A DNA stretch of 64,000 nt from Pseudoxanthomonas wuyuanensis (GTDB lineage: Bacteria > Pseudomonadota > Gammaproteobacteria > Xanthomonadales > Xanthomonadaceae), in NCBI RefSeq assembly GCF_900215535.1, contig NZ_OCND01000001.1:868001-932000 (forward strand), in the 5' to 3' direction. Within the stretch, counting starts at the first letter, position 1; every line of letters begins with the position of its first letter. The translations under genes and the position numbers were made by a program. The notes beneath the pieces are model-generated. The model saw nothing but the letters and a program-made list of their open reading frames with translations, ran no database searches and was not told the origin of the DNA. Positions 11,701 through 21,991 of this stretch are shown in pieces.

Positions 11701-13543
11701 CACCCGCCTGAAGGTCCGCAACCCCAACCAGGCCACCGTGTTCGAACTTGTCAATCGCTATGGCAAGCTGAGCGAATTGACTTCACGCGAGGCCGACGGC
11801 AAAGAGACCGGATTCGAATACGACGACGCCTTGCGCCTGGTGAAAGCCGACCCAAGCTTTATCGCCGGCACCAGCGAAACCTTTGTGCTGGACAAAGCGG
11901 GCAACCGCACCCAATACAGCGCGGTCAGTGGCGCCTGGGTGTACGACGACGCCAACCGTCTGCAGAGCCGTGGTAGTTTCAGCTACAGCTACGACGCAGC
12001 CGGCAACCTGACGCGCCGTGTCGACACCAGCAAGTCCGAGCCTCAGCGCACCACCCATTTCGTCTATGACGCCCTCAATCGCCTCGTCCAGATCCGCAAC
12101 GGCAACGACCAACTGGTTGCCCGCTACAGCTACGACCCGTTCGATAATCGCCTGAGCAAGGAACTGGCAGATGGCCAGAAGACCTTCTTTCTACACGGTG
12201 AAGAAGGGCTGCTGGCCGAGGCGGATGCTTCGGGCACGGTGGTCCGTAGCTATGGCTGGAATCCGGACGGGCTGTACTCGACCGACCCGATGTTCCAGCA
12301 CACCGGCGGTCAGTACTACTACTATCACAACGACCACATGGGAACACCGTGGCGCGTCACCAATCGCGCTGGCGCGGTAGTGTGGTCAGCGACCGACTAC
12401 ACCGCCTATGGCACTGCAAAGCTGGCCAGTGGCGCACAAATCGAACAGCCGTGGCGATTCCCAGGTCAGTACCTCGATACGGAAAGCGGCCTGCACTACA
12501 ACCTGCGACGCTACTACGACGCCGACACTGGTCGCTATGTCAGCGAGGACCCGCTGCGATTTGACTCTGCGATCAACTTCTATCCTTACGCAAAAAACTC
12601 GCCTAGCAATCTGATCGACCCGACGGGTGAGGTCGCGTTCCTTATTCCCTTGGTCGGAAACTATTTGCGCTGCGTTCTTGGGTGTATGGCATGGAGTGCG
12701 TTGGGTGATTTGGTGCAAGGTGAGTGCATCAGTCTGGATGCGCTCCCCGACTGCGCCAAGGACTGCATCCTCGGGATGCTGCCTATTCCGAAGCCATGTA
12801 AGTTCCGCGGCATGTTGAATGGCGTGTTAGCCGGTGGTTCGGCGCTAAGTGGTACCGGGCTGGTCGATGGGGCGGGCAGTGGTCTAGCTGACATGACCAA
12901 CAGCTTTCCCGGAAGCACTCTGGTGATGACACCAGATGGGCACAAGCGTATCGATGAAGTCCGTCCCGGCGATGAGGTAGTGGCATACGCGGAGTGGCTG
13001 GATGTGTCTCGTCCGGAAAAGGTGACGGACGTGATTGTTTCGCACCGACAACAAACACTCGTCACAGTGACGCTACAGAACGGGAATAGTGTCGTAGTAA
13101 CGGGCGGACACCCGATGCATACCCCTGAGGGTTGGCGTGCAGCACAACTATTGCTGGCCGGCGGGCGATTGAATATCAGAGGTAATGACGGGGATCTAGC
13201 AGCAGTAGTCATCGCCAAAGTGGAGAGTAGAACGGATGTGATTCCGGCCTATAATCTGGAGGTGGCGAACTCGCACACATTCTTCGTGGGCGAGGATGGA
13301 ATCCTTACACATAATTGCCCCAAGAGAAAATACACGCCCAAACAGCACAGATCGGCATGGGAGAAGAAGAACGGCAAACCGTGGCCAAAAACAGAAGATG
13401 GAAAAAACTATCATGGCCATCACGAGCCACCACTCGCCGAAGGCGGGCAAGATATCTTAGGAGAAGTCAATCCGATGCACCCCAATGATCATAAGGCATT
13501 ACATCAGCAAAGAGGTGATTTTAAGAAGTGGGGCGCCAGATGA
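8735..13543 (+). CDS. RHS/YD-repeat protein with Sec signal, Hint domain and C-terminal HNH-like toxin
   Basis: The GTG at 8735 is preferred because AGGGAGA lies 6 bases upstream; a GTG at 8708 is in frame but lacks this site. Residues 1-38 form a Sec signal peptide (cleavage near AQA/VHP). A long array of YD repeats (motifs such as YEYDALGRL, YAYDNRGNL) runs to the RHS core end near residue 1297 (YYDADTGRYVSEDP, DPTGE). A Hint (intein-like) domain follows, from Ser1390 in NSFPGSTLV to His1526-Asn1527, expected to cleave before Cys1528. The released tip is 75 residues with HGHH and NDHKALH histidine clusters, typical of HNH/SHH-type nuclease toxins. The last base of the stop region overlaps the immunity candidate (ATGA). 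From about 12640 onward the DNA is less GC-rich, as expected for swapped toxin tips. Confidence 0.9.
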   Translation: MTARTGTTPDRLKLAFAVLLGLVLAVAACWPQTATAQAVHPLGARGSMGLGTPNGDFTVAQDDLEVKVPGGYVRINRDFDGGEWAFNRQWSGLTTRNFSQGLYFSATNSNCTTIDGITTCDSTAQSGAISRARELGTIKTRVVNDPTFGRDAEGNPLPAGFRHEALARKGVVFSPNSDGSVYVSSKHPRYLVRPAPVPTLSASSSPDNHPVAGKPGQGGAATSNVSGYRWVDRSGQWIEYDNLGRISSYGDRNNVRVWFQYGGHGELERVLDDNGRTVFTLLYADNGGRITEVRDHTAPSVRRVRYEYDSNDRLARVIDARGNTTRFHYGSNPLNGTDNRNKIIKVADAEGRELRIDYGPTGRIEKLTAADGGETTIDYGYDKLKKEFSVTLKLPQTDSGSTIDSQRFDIEGRLIYREVNGKVVLTGQGGSRSMIYIDERNGSTEIQRDNFGEVTKITYPDGSSMSYSYESGSTDLREMTDAAGVIYRYAYDNRGNLIKSTVAAGRPEQQVRDYVYNARGEVETATIKGGANPDGSSDSDVQIRLAYDDQGNVDEFTDGENKVWRYDHDHQGNRTSVVDPLGHEWTTQFDAHGNLVRETDPTQISWQYGYDATDKSTSVTDGRGKVSRQGYDSVGRANTLTDPYGATFTDSYDLAGRLRHRADASGQASSLSYDAAGRIVKVVDGGGLDTLLSYTEVNGQDQGARQPSSIRYPTFERKFRFDSRKRPVQQTELLPDDARVNGIAYDVMGRIKTLTDPNGHARNYEYDALGRLTAVIDQLGNTVSLAYDHRNNVIAVTDQNDKTTRFAYDGRGLLVRETNPLGQVFRYVYDDAGNPIESIRPDGARETNGYDAAGRLLSRKTYRADGGLELEDSFSWDAADNLKTWSTSGAQGVLEYDDADRLLSEAVTLGTVTLTRSYTYYPNGDVKTYTGPDGITLSYTYDGYGGLARLDIPNEGSISITERHWTAPKKVILPGGSVQEIERDGLLNITRLKVRNPNQATVFELVNRYGKLSELTSREADGKETGFEYDDALRLVKADPSFIAGTSETFVLDKAGNRTQYSAVSGAWVYDDANRLQSRGSFSYSYDAAGNLTRRVDTSKSEPQRTTHFVYDALNRLVQIRNGNDQLVARYSYDPFDNRLSKELADGQKTFFLHGEEGLLAEADASGTVVRSYGWNPDGLYSTDPMFQHTGGQYYYYHNDHMGTPWRVTNRAGAVVWSATDYTAYGTAKLASGAQIEQPWRFPGQYLDTESGLHYNLRRYYDADTGRYVSEDPLRFDSAINFYPYAKNSPSNLIDPTGEVAFLIPLVGNYLRCVLGCMAWSALGDLVQGECISLDALPDCAKDCILGMLPIPKPCKFRGMLNGVLAGGSALSGTGLVDGAGSGLADMTNSFPGSTLVMTPDGHKRIDEVRPGDEVVAYAEWLDVSRPEKVTDVIVSHRQQTLVTVTLQNGNSVVVTGGHPMHTPEGWRAAQLLLAGGRLNIRGNDGDLAAVVIAKVESRTDVIPAYNLEVANSHTFFVGEDGILTHNCPKRKYTPKQHRSAWEKKNGKPWPKTEDGKNYHGHHEPPLAEGGQDILGEVNPMHPNDHKALHQQRGDFKKWGAR

Positions 13544-14022
13544 GCTCAGAGAATCACATGAATGGCCTTGCTGATAAATATGGCGTTAAGAACATTAGCT
13601 TTCTCGACAGTATTCCAGATGATGAGGAGCGGGCACTTCTGTATAAGATGCTTGATGAGGCGCGCGAGTACCTGTCAGGGTTCGACTGGTGTTCTTACAT
13701 AAAATCAGTTTATTTTGGCTGTGGAATTGGCGGAATATTTTCTGTTTTTATGTTTGATATCGCCAATAAAGCGAGTAATTCAGATAACTTGCTCTGGGTT
13801 GTTGTTGGCGATATCCCCCCAGCATACTTGGTGGTCGCCGATGGCCCGTCATGTGCAGACGAGGCTCTGAAAGCCTATGTAGATATAATGCAGGAATGGG
13901 TTAACTCGGTGAACATGAATCTATCAGTAGACGATAAATTTCCAGTCGATGCCCCTGCGACTGTTGAATATGCGGGAATGCTAGGTAGCCGACTTGACTA
14001 CATTAGAGAAAACTTCATATAG
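13540..14022 (+). CDS. Candidate immunity protein to the RHS toxin
   Basis: A 160-residue acidic protein whose ATG overlaps the RHS stop codon (ATGA), the usual arrangement for a toxin and its cognate immunity gene. It has no signal peptide and no convincing transmembrane segment (the FGCGIGGIFSVFMF stretch is short), so it is probably cytoplasmic, where it would bind the nuclease tip. Base composition is much lower in GC than the rest of the operon, matching the toxin tip and suggesting both were acquired together. I do not recognise a named immunity family. The function rests on position, size, acidity and composition. Confidence 0.65.
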   Translation: MSSENHMNGLADKYGVKNISFLDSIPDDEERALLYKMLDEAREYLSGFDWCSYIKSVYFGCGIGGIFSVFMFDIANKASNSDNLLWVVVGDIPPAYLVVADGPSCADEALKAYVDIMQEWVNSVNMNLSVDDKFPVDAPATVEYAGMLGSRLDYIRENFI

Positions 14023-14117
14023 GTTTATATCTCCGCCGCCTAAATTTTCCCCGTTTATTGGAGTGAAGAAGTAGTCGTTTCTTACTTTGCTTTGGTTGCG
14101 AGATCCTCGGCCTTTAA

Positions 14118-14225
14118 ACGAACTGGGAAACTCGATTCGAAGCTATTATTGATTATGTCGGTATGCGATCGATGCGATATGAGCTGAGCGAAAGGTTGAG
14201 TTCGGGGCATGCTTATCAGTTATGA
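14118..14225 (+). pseudogene. Possible remnant of an older immunity or toxin gene
   Basis: Between the immunity candidate and the next gene lie about 250 bp of lower-GC DNA without an intact gene. From 14118 to the stop at 14223-14225 one frame reads as a protein-like tail (for example FEAIIDYVGM, YELSERLSSG) but has a stop codon immediately upstream and no start signal. Displaced toxin/immunity fragments often lie behind RHS genes. The frame is short, and a second frame is also open over part of it, so this may be chance. Confidence 0.2.
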
Positions 14226-14275
14226 CTGGCTTGCGGCCACGCCTCTTTGCTCATGAGTTTCTCCCGAGGAGATGT

Positions 14276-14722
14276 ATGAATGTACTTAAGGTTTGTGCGG
14301 CGTTGGGCGTTGTCGTTGCGGCAACCGCTCTTTGGAAGTCCTATGTTTCGACTGGCGAACTCAACGAGATGGGAAGCCGACTGATCGAGAAGGTTAAAGG
14401 TAGCGACTCCACTGGATTTGCGTCCATCCCGACGCCGGATGGTGTTTCATCTCGCGGCATCGTCATCTTCGCTCCACGGAACTGCCCTTCGGATGCTGCT
14501 CGGCGCACCGAGGTGTTGGTCCAGCACTTGTCGTCAAAGGGGATTCGTTATTCCCGGACCGATTCTGCCAACTACGACAACCTGGCGTCGGCAGAAGAGG
14601 CCTCTCGTGTTATGTCGGTGATGAATGGCCCCATCCCAGTGGTCTACGTCAACGGGAAAGCCAAGGCGAATCCTACGCCGGAAGAAGTTGAGGCCGAGCA
14701 TTCGCGTTCAAGCAAGGGTTGA
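14276..14722 (+). CDS. Membrane-anchored glutaredoxin/thioredoxin-like protein
   Basis: A 148-residue protein. The ATG at 14276 is taken because GAGGAG lies 4 bases upstream and a membrane anchor follows directly (VCAALGVVVAATALW). After a short linker, residues about 57-140 resemble a glutaredoxin fold: a beta strand GIVIFAP, then RNCPSD in the active-site place, and PIPVVYVNG with the proline expected opposite it. The usual CPYC is replaced by CPSD, so it would be a single-cysteine form. It would face the periplasm if the anchor is in the usual orientation. A role in disulfide handling of the Cys-containing exported proteins next to it is inference from context. Confidence 0.55.
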   Translation: MNVLKVCAALGVVVAATALWKSYVSTGELNEMGSRLIEKVKGSDSTGFASIPTPDGVSSRGIVIFAPRNCPSDAARRTEVLVQHLSSKGIRYSRTDSANYDNLASAEEASRVMSVMNGPIPVVYVNGKAKANPTPEEVEAEHSRSSKG

Positions 14723-14841
14723 GTCGGGGTAGGGCGGTAAGGGGTAGTGAAGCGCTGGTGGTGGAATGCCCGGCTGCGGATGGGCACGGGGTATCGGGGA
14801 ATTCAGAAGGCGTCCTGGGAAGGGCGTACAGGGGTGATGGA

Positions 14842-17800
14842 ATGGTTCGGGGCATAGGGAAGTACATCAAATCGGGCTTGGCCACGTTGGCGCTGCTTGG
14901 GATCTTTGTTGGGCCGTTGGCTGCGCAGGAGTCGGTTTGCGCGCGCGTCAAGATCGAGATCAAGCAGGAACTGACGCTGGAGCGCCAGGCGTTCGACGCC
15001 GAGATGCGCATCACCAATTCGCTGCCCGCCATACCGTTGACCCATGTCAGCGTGGACGTGAAGGTCACCGACGAGAACGGAGTGCCGGTCACCATTACGA
15101 CCGACCCGAACGATCTGACCGCCAAGTTCTTTATCCGCCAGACCAAGGACGACACCAGCGGCAGCGGCCAGGTGCCTGCGTCATCGACGGCAGTGCTGAA
15201 CTGGATGCTGATTCCCGCACCTGGTTCCGCCGGCGAGACGCCATTCGGCAAGCGCTATCTGGTGGGCGCCACGTTGCGCTACCAGTTCGGCACCGAAACC
15301 CACACGATGGAGTTGAACCCCGACAGCATCCTGGTCAAGCCGATGCCCTCGTTGACGCTGGACTACTTCCTGACCCGCGACATCATTGCCGACGATCCCT
15401 TTACTACCGAAATCGAGGCACCGGAACCCTATACGCTAGGTGTGCGCGTCAAGAACAGCGGCCTGGCCGCGGCCAACAAGCTGAAGATCGATTCGGCGCA
15501 GCCGCGCATCGTCGAGAACCTGCAGGGATTGCCGATCAACTTTGTGATCCTGGGCAGTTATGTGCAGGACATGCCGGCGACCAACTCGCTGCTGATCGAC
15601 TTCGGCAATATCGCCCCCAACAGCAGCAAGATGGGCCGCTGGCAGATGGAGAGCAACCTCGCCGGCACCTTCGTCGATTTCAGCGCCACGTTCACCCATT
15701 CGGACGAACTGGGCGGGTCGCTGACTTCGCTGTTGCAGGGTACCAACGCGCATCTGCTGGTCCGTGATGTGCGCGTAGACTTGCCCGGCCGCGATATCGT
15801 ACGCGACTTCCTGGCGGTGGATGGCGGGCTTTACAAGGTCTACGAATCCGACGGCGTCGACAGCGCGGTCACCGACCGCTCGGCTGAGGCGCAACTGGCG
15901 GTGGCCGGTAGTGCCTACCAATTGGTCATGCCGGCAACCCAAGGCTTCTTCTACGTCCGCAAGGCCGACCCGCACCGGGGCCAGATGGCCCTGTCCACCG
16001 TGGTGCGTGCCGACGCCAAGCAGATGGCGCCGGAGAATGTGTGGCTGTCCAAGACCAAGAACCGCGACACCCAGCAGTGGGACTACTGGTTCAACGTGTT
16101 CGACGTCAATTCGCCCGGTGGTTACCAGGTAGCGTTCAAGCCGCTGGATCAGGACCCCAGGCCACCGGTGCTGCAGTTCATTCCCGACCGCGTGGTCAAG
16201 GAAAATGAGCAGGTGTCGTTCCTGGTGGAAGCGTCCAGTCCCATGGGCAAGAGCGTCACGCTCTCGGCCAGCCCACTGCCTGCCGGCGCGACTTTCCAGG
16301 ACCAGCGCGATGGCACCGCGGTGTTCGACTGGACGCCTGAGGAAGGGCAGGCGGGCAGCTATGTGATCAATTACGTAGCCAGCGACGGTAGCCTGAGCGG
16401 CACCCGATCGGCCAAGATCCGGGTGGAATCGATTGCGCCGCCGGCCGGTCCGGCCATCCCGCAGGTTGTCGCCCCGCTTTCGGGCGCACAGGTCGCCAGC
16501 CAGAAGCCGGCGCTGCAGGTGTTGACGGGCGAGGCCAGCAACGATCCTACCCAGTCGGTGCACTTCCAGATCTACGGCGACGTGGGCATGTCGGAACTGG
16601 TTGGCGAAGCGACCGTGCCCAAGAACCCGACCGCCGGACAGCCGACGCAGTGGCAGCCGGAGTCCGATCTTGACGACAACCGCCGCTACCACTGGCGCGC
16701 TCGTGCCATCGGTGCCGGTGGCGTCAACAGCGAATGGGTAAGCAGTACCTTCTTCGTCAACCTGTTCAACGACCCGCCGGGCAGCTTCAACTTGACATCG
16801 CCGCAAGCCGGGGCGGACGTGGCGACACTAACCCCGCAACTGTCGGCGACCAATGCCGTGGACCCGGATGGAGACGAAGTCACCTACGGCTTCGAGGTCT
16901 ATACCGACACCGCGCTGACGCAGTTGCACGACAGCGTCAGCGGGCTGACCGGCGGCGAGAGCGGTTCCACGCAGTGGACGGTTGCTATCCCGCTTAGCAA
17001 CCACGCCACCTACTATTGGCGCGCTATCGCCACAGATACGCATGGGGCCAGGACGCTGACGCCGGCGCGCAGCTTCCGCGTGTTCACCGGCAACCAGGCC
17101 CCGACTGCCCCGACCATTGCCAGCCCATTGCCAGGTTCGCGGGTGACCACTGAAGGCACGGCGACCTTGCAAGTCAACAACGCTGTTGACGCGGACGGCG
17201 ACGCGGTGACCTACGACTTCGAAATCGATGTGGTCAATACCTTCGACTCATCTGCGCGTCAGGCATCGCCTTCGTTGCCTGAGGGGGCCGGTGGCGTCAC
17301 CAGTTGGCAGGCGGTGGGGCTGGTAGAGAATCAGCACTACTACTGGCGGGTGAAAGCCAGCGATGGACACAGCCAGAGCGAGTGGGTGCAGGGTGACTTC
17401 ATCCTGGATGCCCAAAACGAAGCGCCATCGGTGCCAACCCTGGCCAACCCCGGCGACCGTGCCTGGGTCAACACATTGCATCCCACCTTTACGGTCCATC
17501 CGTCCCAGGATCCGGAGGAGGACGCGCTGCTGTACGCGTTCGAGGTGTATACCGATGCGGGTATGTCCTCGCGTGTGGCCACCGGCACCAGCAGCACGCC
17601 GTCCTGGCAGTCCACCACCGCGCTGACCGACAAGACCACGCACTACTGGCGCGCCCGTGCCCGGGACGTACGCGGTGCAGCCAGCGAATGGACGCCGCTG
17701 TCCACGCTGTTCATCAGCACCGACAGCTACGTGCCACCGACCATCGCCGTCACCAGTCCGGCGACGCTGACTGATGCCAGTTCGCGCATGGCGACGATTG

Positions 17801-18696
17801 CCTGGAACGGCACCGATCCCAACATCGAACCGAAGATCGCCCTTTACTACGATCAGACCGGCAGCGGCTTCGCCGGTATCCGTATCGTCGACGGTCTGAC
17901 TCAGGACGCCGGTACCCACAGCGGCAGCTACACCTGGAACATGTCGGGGCTGTCGTCTGGCGTGTATTACGTCTACGGCGTCATCTACGACGACAAGGGA
18001 CTGTCACGCGCGTATGCGCCCGGTTCGCTGGTGATTCCGGCCAGTCCGCAGCTGGGAGGCATCCGGGTCACGGCACCGAGCGACATCCGTATCAACGAAA
18101 CGCTGGGACTGGCGATGTTCACCGTCACGCTGACCCGTGCCCCAACGCATGAGGTCAAGGTGCCATTGAGTTCGAGCGACACCTCGGAAGCTACCGTGCA
18201 GCCGCAGCAGCTGACCTTCACACCGCAGAATTGGTGGTTGCCGCAGATCGCGCAAATCTCTGCGGTGAAAGACAACGTGCGCGATGGCGACCAGCCGTTC
18301 GAGATCACCGTGGGCCGCGCCAGCAGTCAAGACCCGCAGTACATGGGCGCCCTGGGCCAGAGCGTCCGCGGTACCACGGTGGATAACGGCGTCCATACCT
18401 CGACCGACAACCTCAGTGTTTCCGGATATCAGCGAGTATCGAAGACCTATATCCCTCTGCTGGGCCGCTGGACCTATCGCTATCGGATATCCATCAGCAA
18501 CGACGGGCCCAAGGTGAACACCGTGACGGCCACGGTTTCGGCGGCACCGGGATTCAACGTGGTCAGCGGCACGTTGCTATTCGGCGCCATCGGCCAGAAC
18601 GAATCGGCCAATAGTTTGAACGAAATCATCCTGACCTCCACCACTGATATTGGCGAGCAGGATCCTGATTTGACCTGGTCGCTGAAGGCACTGTGA
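14842..18696 (+). CDS. Giant exported protein with putative-Ig and fibronectin-like repeats, 1284 aa
   Basis: The ATG at 14842 begins a clear signal peptide (SGLATLALLGIFVGPLAAQ, cleavage near AAQ/ES) and follows a GGGGTGATGGA stretch; the frame is open further upstream but without signal. Residues 30-470 are beta-rich and of no family I recognise. A putative-Ig (He_PIG-like) domain lies near 480-570 (LPAGATFQDQRDGTAVFDWTPEEG). Four fibronectin-like repeats of about 100 residues follow, each ending in a motif like YHWRARA or YYWRVKA and a S.W segment. A Calx-beta-like domain and a final CARDB-like domain end the protein. Its stop overlaps the gspG start (TGATG), tying it to the secretion machine, so it is a likely surface component or substrate. 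Confidence 0.8.
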   Translation: MVRGIGKYIKSGLATLALLGIFVGPLAAQESVCARVKIEIKQELTLERQAFDAEMRITNSLPAIPLTHVSVDVKVTDENGVPVTITTDPNDLTAKFFIRQTKDDTSGSGQVPASSTAVLNWMLIPAPGSAGETPFGKRYLVGATLRYQFGTETHTMELNPDSILVKPMPSLTLDYFLTRDIIADDPFTTEIEAPEPYTLGVRVKNSGLAAANKLKIDSAQPRIVENLQGLPINFVILGSYVQDMPATNSLLIDFGNIAPNSSKMGRWQMESNLAGTFVDFSATFTHSDELGGSLTSLLQGTNAHLLVRDVRVDLPGRDIVRDFLAVDGGLYKVYESDGVDSAVTDRSAEAQLAVAGSAYQLVMPATQGFFYVRKADPHRGQMALSTVVRADAKQMAPENVWLSKTKNRDTQQWDYWFNVFDVNSPGGYQVAFKPLDQDPRPPVLQFIPDRVVKENEQVSFLVEASSPMGKSVTLSASPLPAGATFQDQRDGTAVFDWTPEEGQAGSYVINYVASDGSLSGTRSAKIRVESIAPPAGPAIPQVVAPLSGAQVASQKPALQVLTGEASNDPTQSVHFQIYGDVGMSELVGEATVPKNPTAGQPTQWQPESDLDDNRRYHWRARAIGAGGVNSEWVSSTFFVNLFNDPPGSFNLTSPQAGADVATLTPQLSATNAVDPDGDEVTYGFEVYTDTALTQLHDSVSGLTGGESGSTQWTVAIPLSNHATYYWRAIATDTHGARTLTPARSFRVFTGNQAPTAPTIASPLPGSRVTTEGTATLQVNNAVDADGDAVTYDFEIDVVNTFDSSARQASPSLPEGAGGVTSWQAVGLVENQHYYWRVKASDGHSQSEWVQGDFILDAQNEAPSVPTLANPGDRAWVNTLHPTFTVHPSQDPEEDALLYAFEVYTDAGMSSRVATGTSSTPSWQSTTALTDKTTHYWRARARDVRGAASEWTPLSTLFISTDSYVPPTIAVTSPATLTDASSRMATIAWNGTDPNIEPKIALYYDQTGSGFAGIRIVDGLTQDAGTHSGSYTWNMSGLSSGVYYVYGVIYDDKGLSRAYAPGSLVIPASPQLGGIRVTAPSDIRINETLGLAMFTVTLTRAPTHEVKVPLSSSDTSEATVQPQQLTFTPQNWWLPQIAQISAVKDNVRDGDQPFEITVGRASSQDPQYMGALGQSVRGTTVDNGVHTSTDNLSVSGYQRVSKTYIPLLGRWTYRYRISISNDGPKVNTVTATVSAAPGFNVVSGTLLFGAIGQNESANSLNEIILTSTTDIGEQDPDLTWSLKAL

Positions 18697-19121
18697 TGAG
18701 CACGTTAGGCATGAACAGACAACGCGGCTTTACCTTGATGGAGTTGCTGGTGGTGGTGGTCATCATCGGCCTGCTAGTGGCATTGGTGGCGCCCCGGTAC
18801 TTCCAGCAGATTGGCAAGTCCGAGCGCACCGCCGCCGCCAATCAGATCGACGCCTTGCGCAAGGCCATCGACACCTACCGGATGGATGTGGGTCATTTCC
18901 CGCGTCCCGAGATTGGACTCAGCGCGCTGGTCACCAAGCCCGATGCCGAACCCCGTTGGAACGGGCCGTACCTGCAGAAAGCCGTACCGGCCGATCCGTG
19001 GGGAAATGCCTATATCTACCGTATCCCCGGGAACACGGCGGACTACGATGTCATCTCCTACGGCAAGGATGGCCGGCCGGGCGGGGATGGCGAGGATGCC
19101 GACATCGGAGTGGATGGGTAG
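18696..19121 (+). CDS. gspG: Major pseudopilin GspG
   Basis: A 141-residue pseudopilin. The N-terminus MNRQRG/FTLMELLVVVVIIGLLVAL is a class III signal: cleavage after Gly11, then Phe with Glu at mature position 5. The rest matches GspG: PRYF after the helix, a central segment with YRMDVGHFP, a LVTKP element, PADPWGNAYIY, and a C-terminus with SYGKDGRPGGDGEDADIG that in GspG binds calcium. Start ATG overlaps the preceding stop (TGATG), and gspF begins 2 bases after its stop, so translation is coupled. It would form the pseudopilus in the inner membrane/periplasm and needs a prepilin peptidase, which is not encoded in this window. Confidence 0.92.
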   Translation: MSTLGMNRQRGFTLMELLVVVVIIGLLVALVAPRYFQQIGKSERTAAANQIDALRKAIDTYRMDVGHFPRPEIGLSALVTKPDAEPRWNGPYLQKAVPADPWGNAYIYRIPGNTADYDVISYGKDGRPGGDGEDADIGVDG

Positions 19122-19123
19122 CG

Positions 19124-20301
19124 ATGAAGCACCGGATATTGGTGTCCGTGGGAACGGGCACCGCATGGCTGGAGATCGACGCCGATACGGCTGAGGCGGC
19201 GGAACTGCAAGCCGCCCGCCGCGGCGCGCGGGTACTGCGGGTGGAATCTGGCCACGATGTCGCGTTGAAGTCGCCGGTCCGTTATTCGCAGACGGTCTTT
19301 CTGCAGGAAGCGTTGACGCTGCTTCGCGCCGGCCTCAACGTGGTGGAGGTGCTGGAAACCCTTCATCGCAAGGAAAGCAATCCCGGCTTCCGCGATGTGC
19401 TGGCTCGCATGCTGGCGCGGCTGCGCGAGGGCGCCAGCTTTTCGGCGGCGATGGCCGATGAAGCCGAGCTATTCCCCCCGGTGCTGGTTGCCGGCGTGGC
19501 CGCCAGTGAAACGGCCGGCGGACTGGCCGCCACGCTGGAGCGCTATCTTGAGTACGACGCCCGCATCGGCCAGATCAAGCGCAAGGTGACAGCCAGTGCG
19601 ATCTACCCGTTGCTGCTGCTAATCGTGGGGGGCGGCGTCATTCTGTTTCTGGTGGCGTACGTGGTGCCGAAGTTCTCCGCGATTCTGGATGGGTCCGGTC
19701 GGCAGGTGGGAGTGGGCACGCGGGTGTTGCTGCGGTGCGGCCAGTTCATCAATGAATACCCGTGGGCGCTGGTGCTGGCATTGGCCGCGATGGTCGCTGG
19801 CGGGGCTTGGCTGATTCTGCATTCCCAGGGGCGCGCCGTCTTGTTGCGGGCGGCCGCGCGGGTGCCGGTGCTCTCGGACATCCTGTGCGCCTTGGGGTTA
19901 TCGCGGTTCTACCGGACGTTGTCGCTGTTGCTCGATAGCGGCATTCCGTTGCTGCCAGCGCTGGACATGGTGCGTGGAGTGTTGAATCCGTTGCAGGCCG
20001 CCGAAGTTTCGGCAGCGATGCTGCGCCTGCGCTCCGGGCAGATGCTCAGCGAATCGCTGGCCGGCACCAGCATGGTGCCGCCCATCGCCGAAAGCCTGTT
20101 GCGCGTGGGCGAACGCAGCGGTGCATTGGCAGCGATGAGCGACAAGCTGGCCGACTTCCTGGACGCCGACCTGGACCGCAAGGTGGAGACGTTCTCACGC
20201 TTGTTCGAGCCGTTGTTGATGACGCTTATCGGCGTGGTCATCGGCGCCATCGTCGTGCTGATGTACGCGCCCATCTTCGATCTGGTGGGCAACGTCGGCT
20301 G

Positions 20302-20302
<1 letters not shown>
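19124..20302 (+). CDS. gspF: Inner-membrane platform protein GspF/PilC-like
   Basis: 392 residues, the usual size for GspF (about 400). The start at 19124 follows the gspG stop by 2 bases; an upstream extension of the frame lies inside gspG and is discarded. Two T2SSF domains are visible: the first around residues 60-180 (SQTVFLQEALTLLRAGLNVVE, GLAATLERYLEYD), the second around 265-385. Three transmembrane segments can be read (YPLLLLIVGGGVILFLVAYVV; ALVLALAAMVAGGAWLI; LLMTLIGVVIGAIVVLMYAPIF). It anchors the assembly ATPase and pseudopilus in the inner membrane. It overlaps gspE by TGATG. Confidence 0.92.
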
Positions 20303-21987
<1,685 letters not shown>

Positions 21988-21991
21988 CGAA

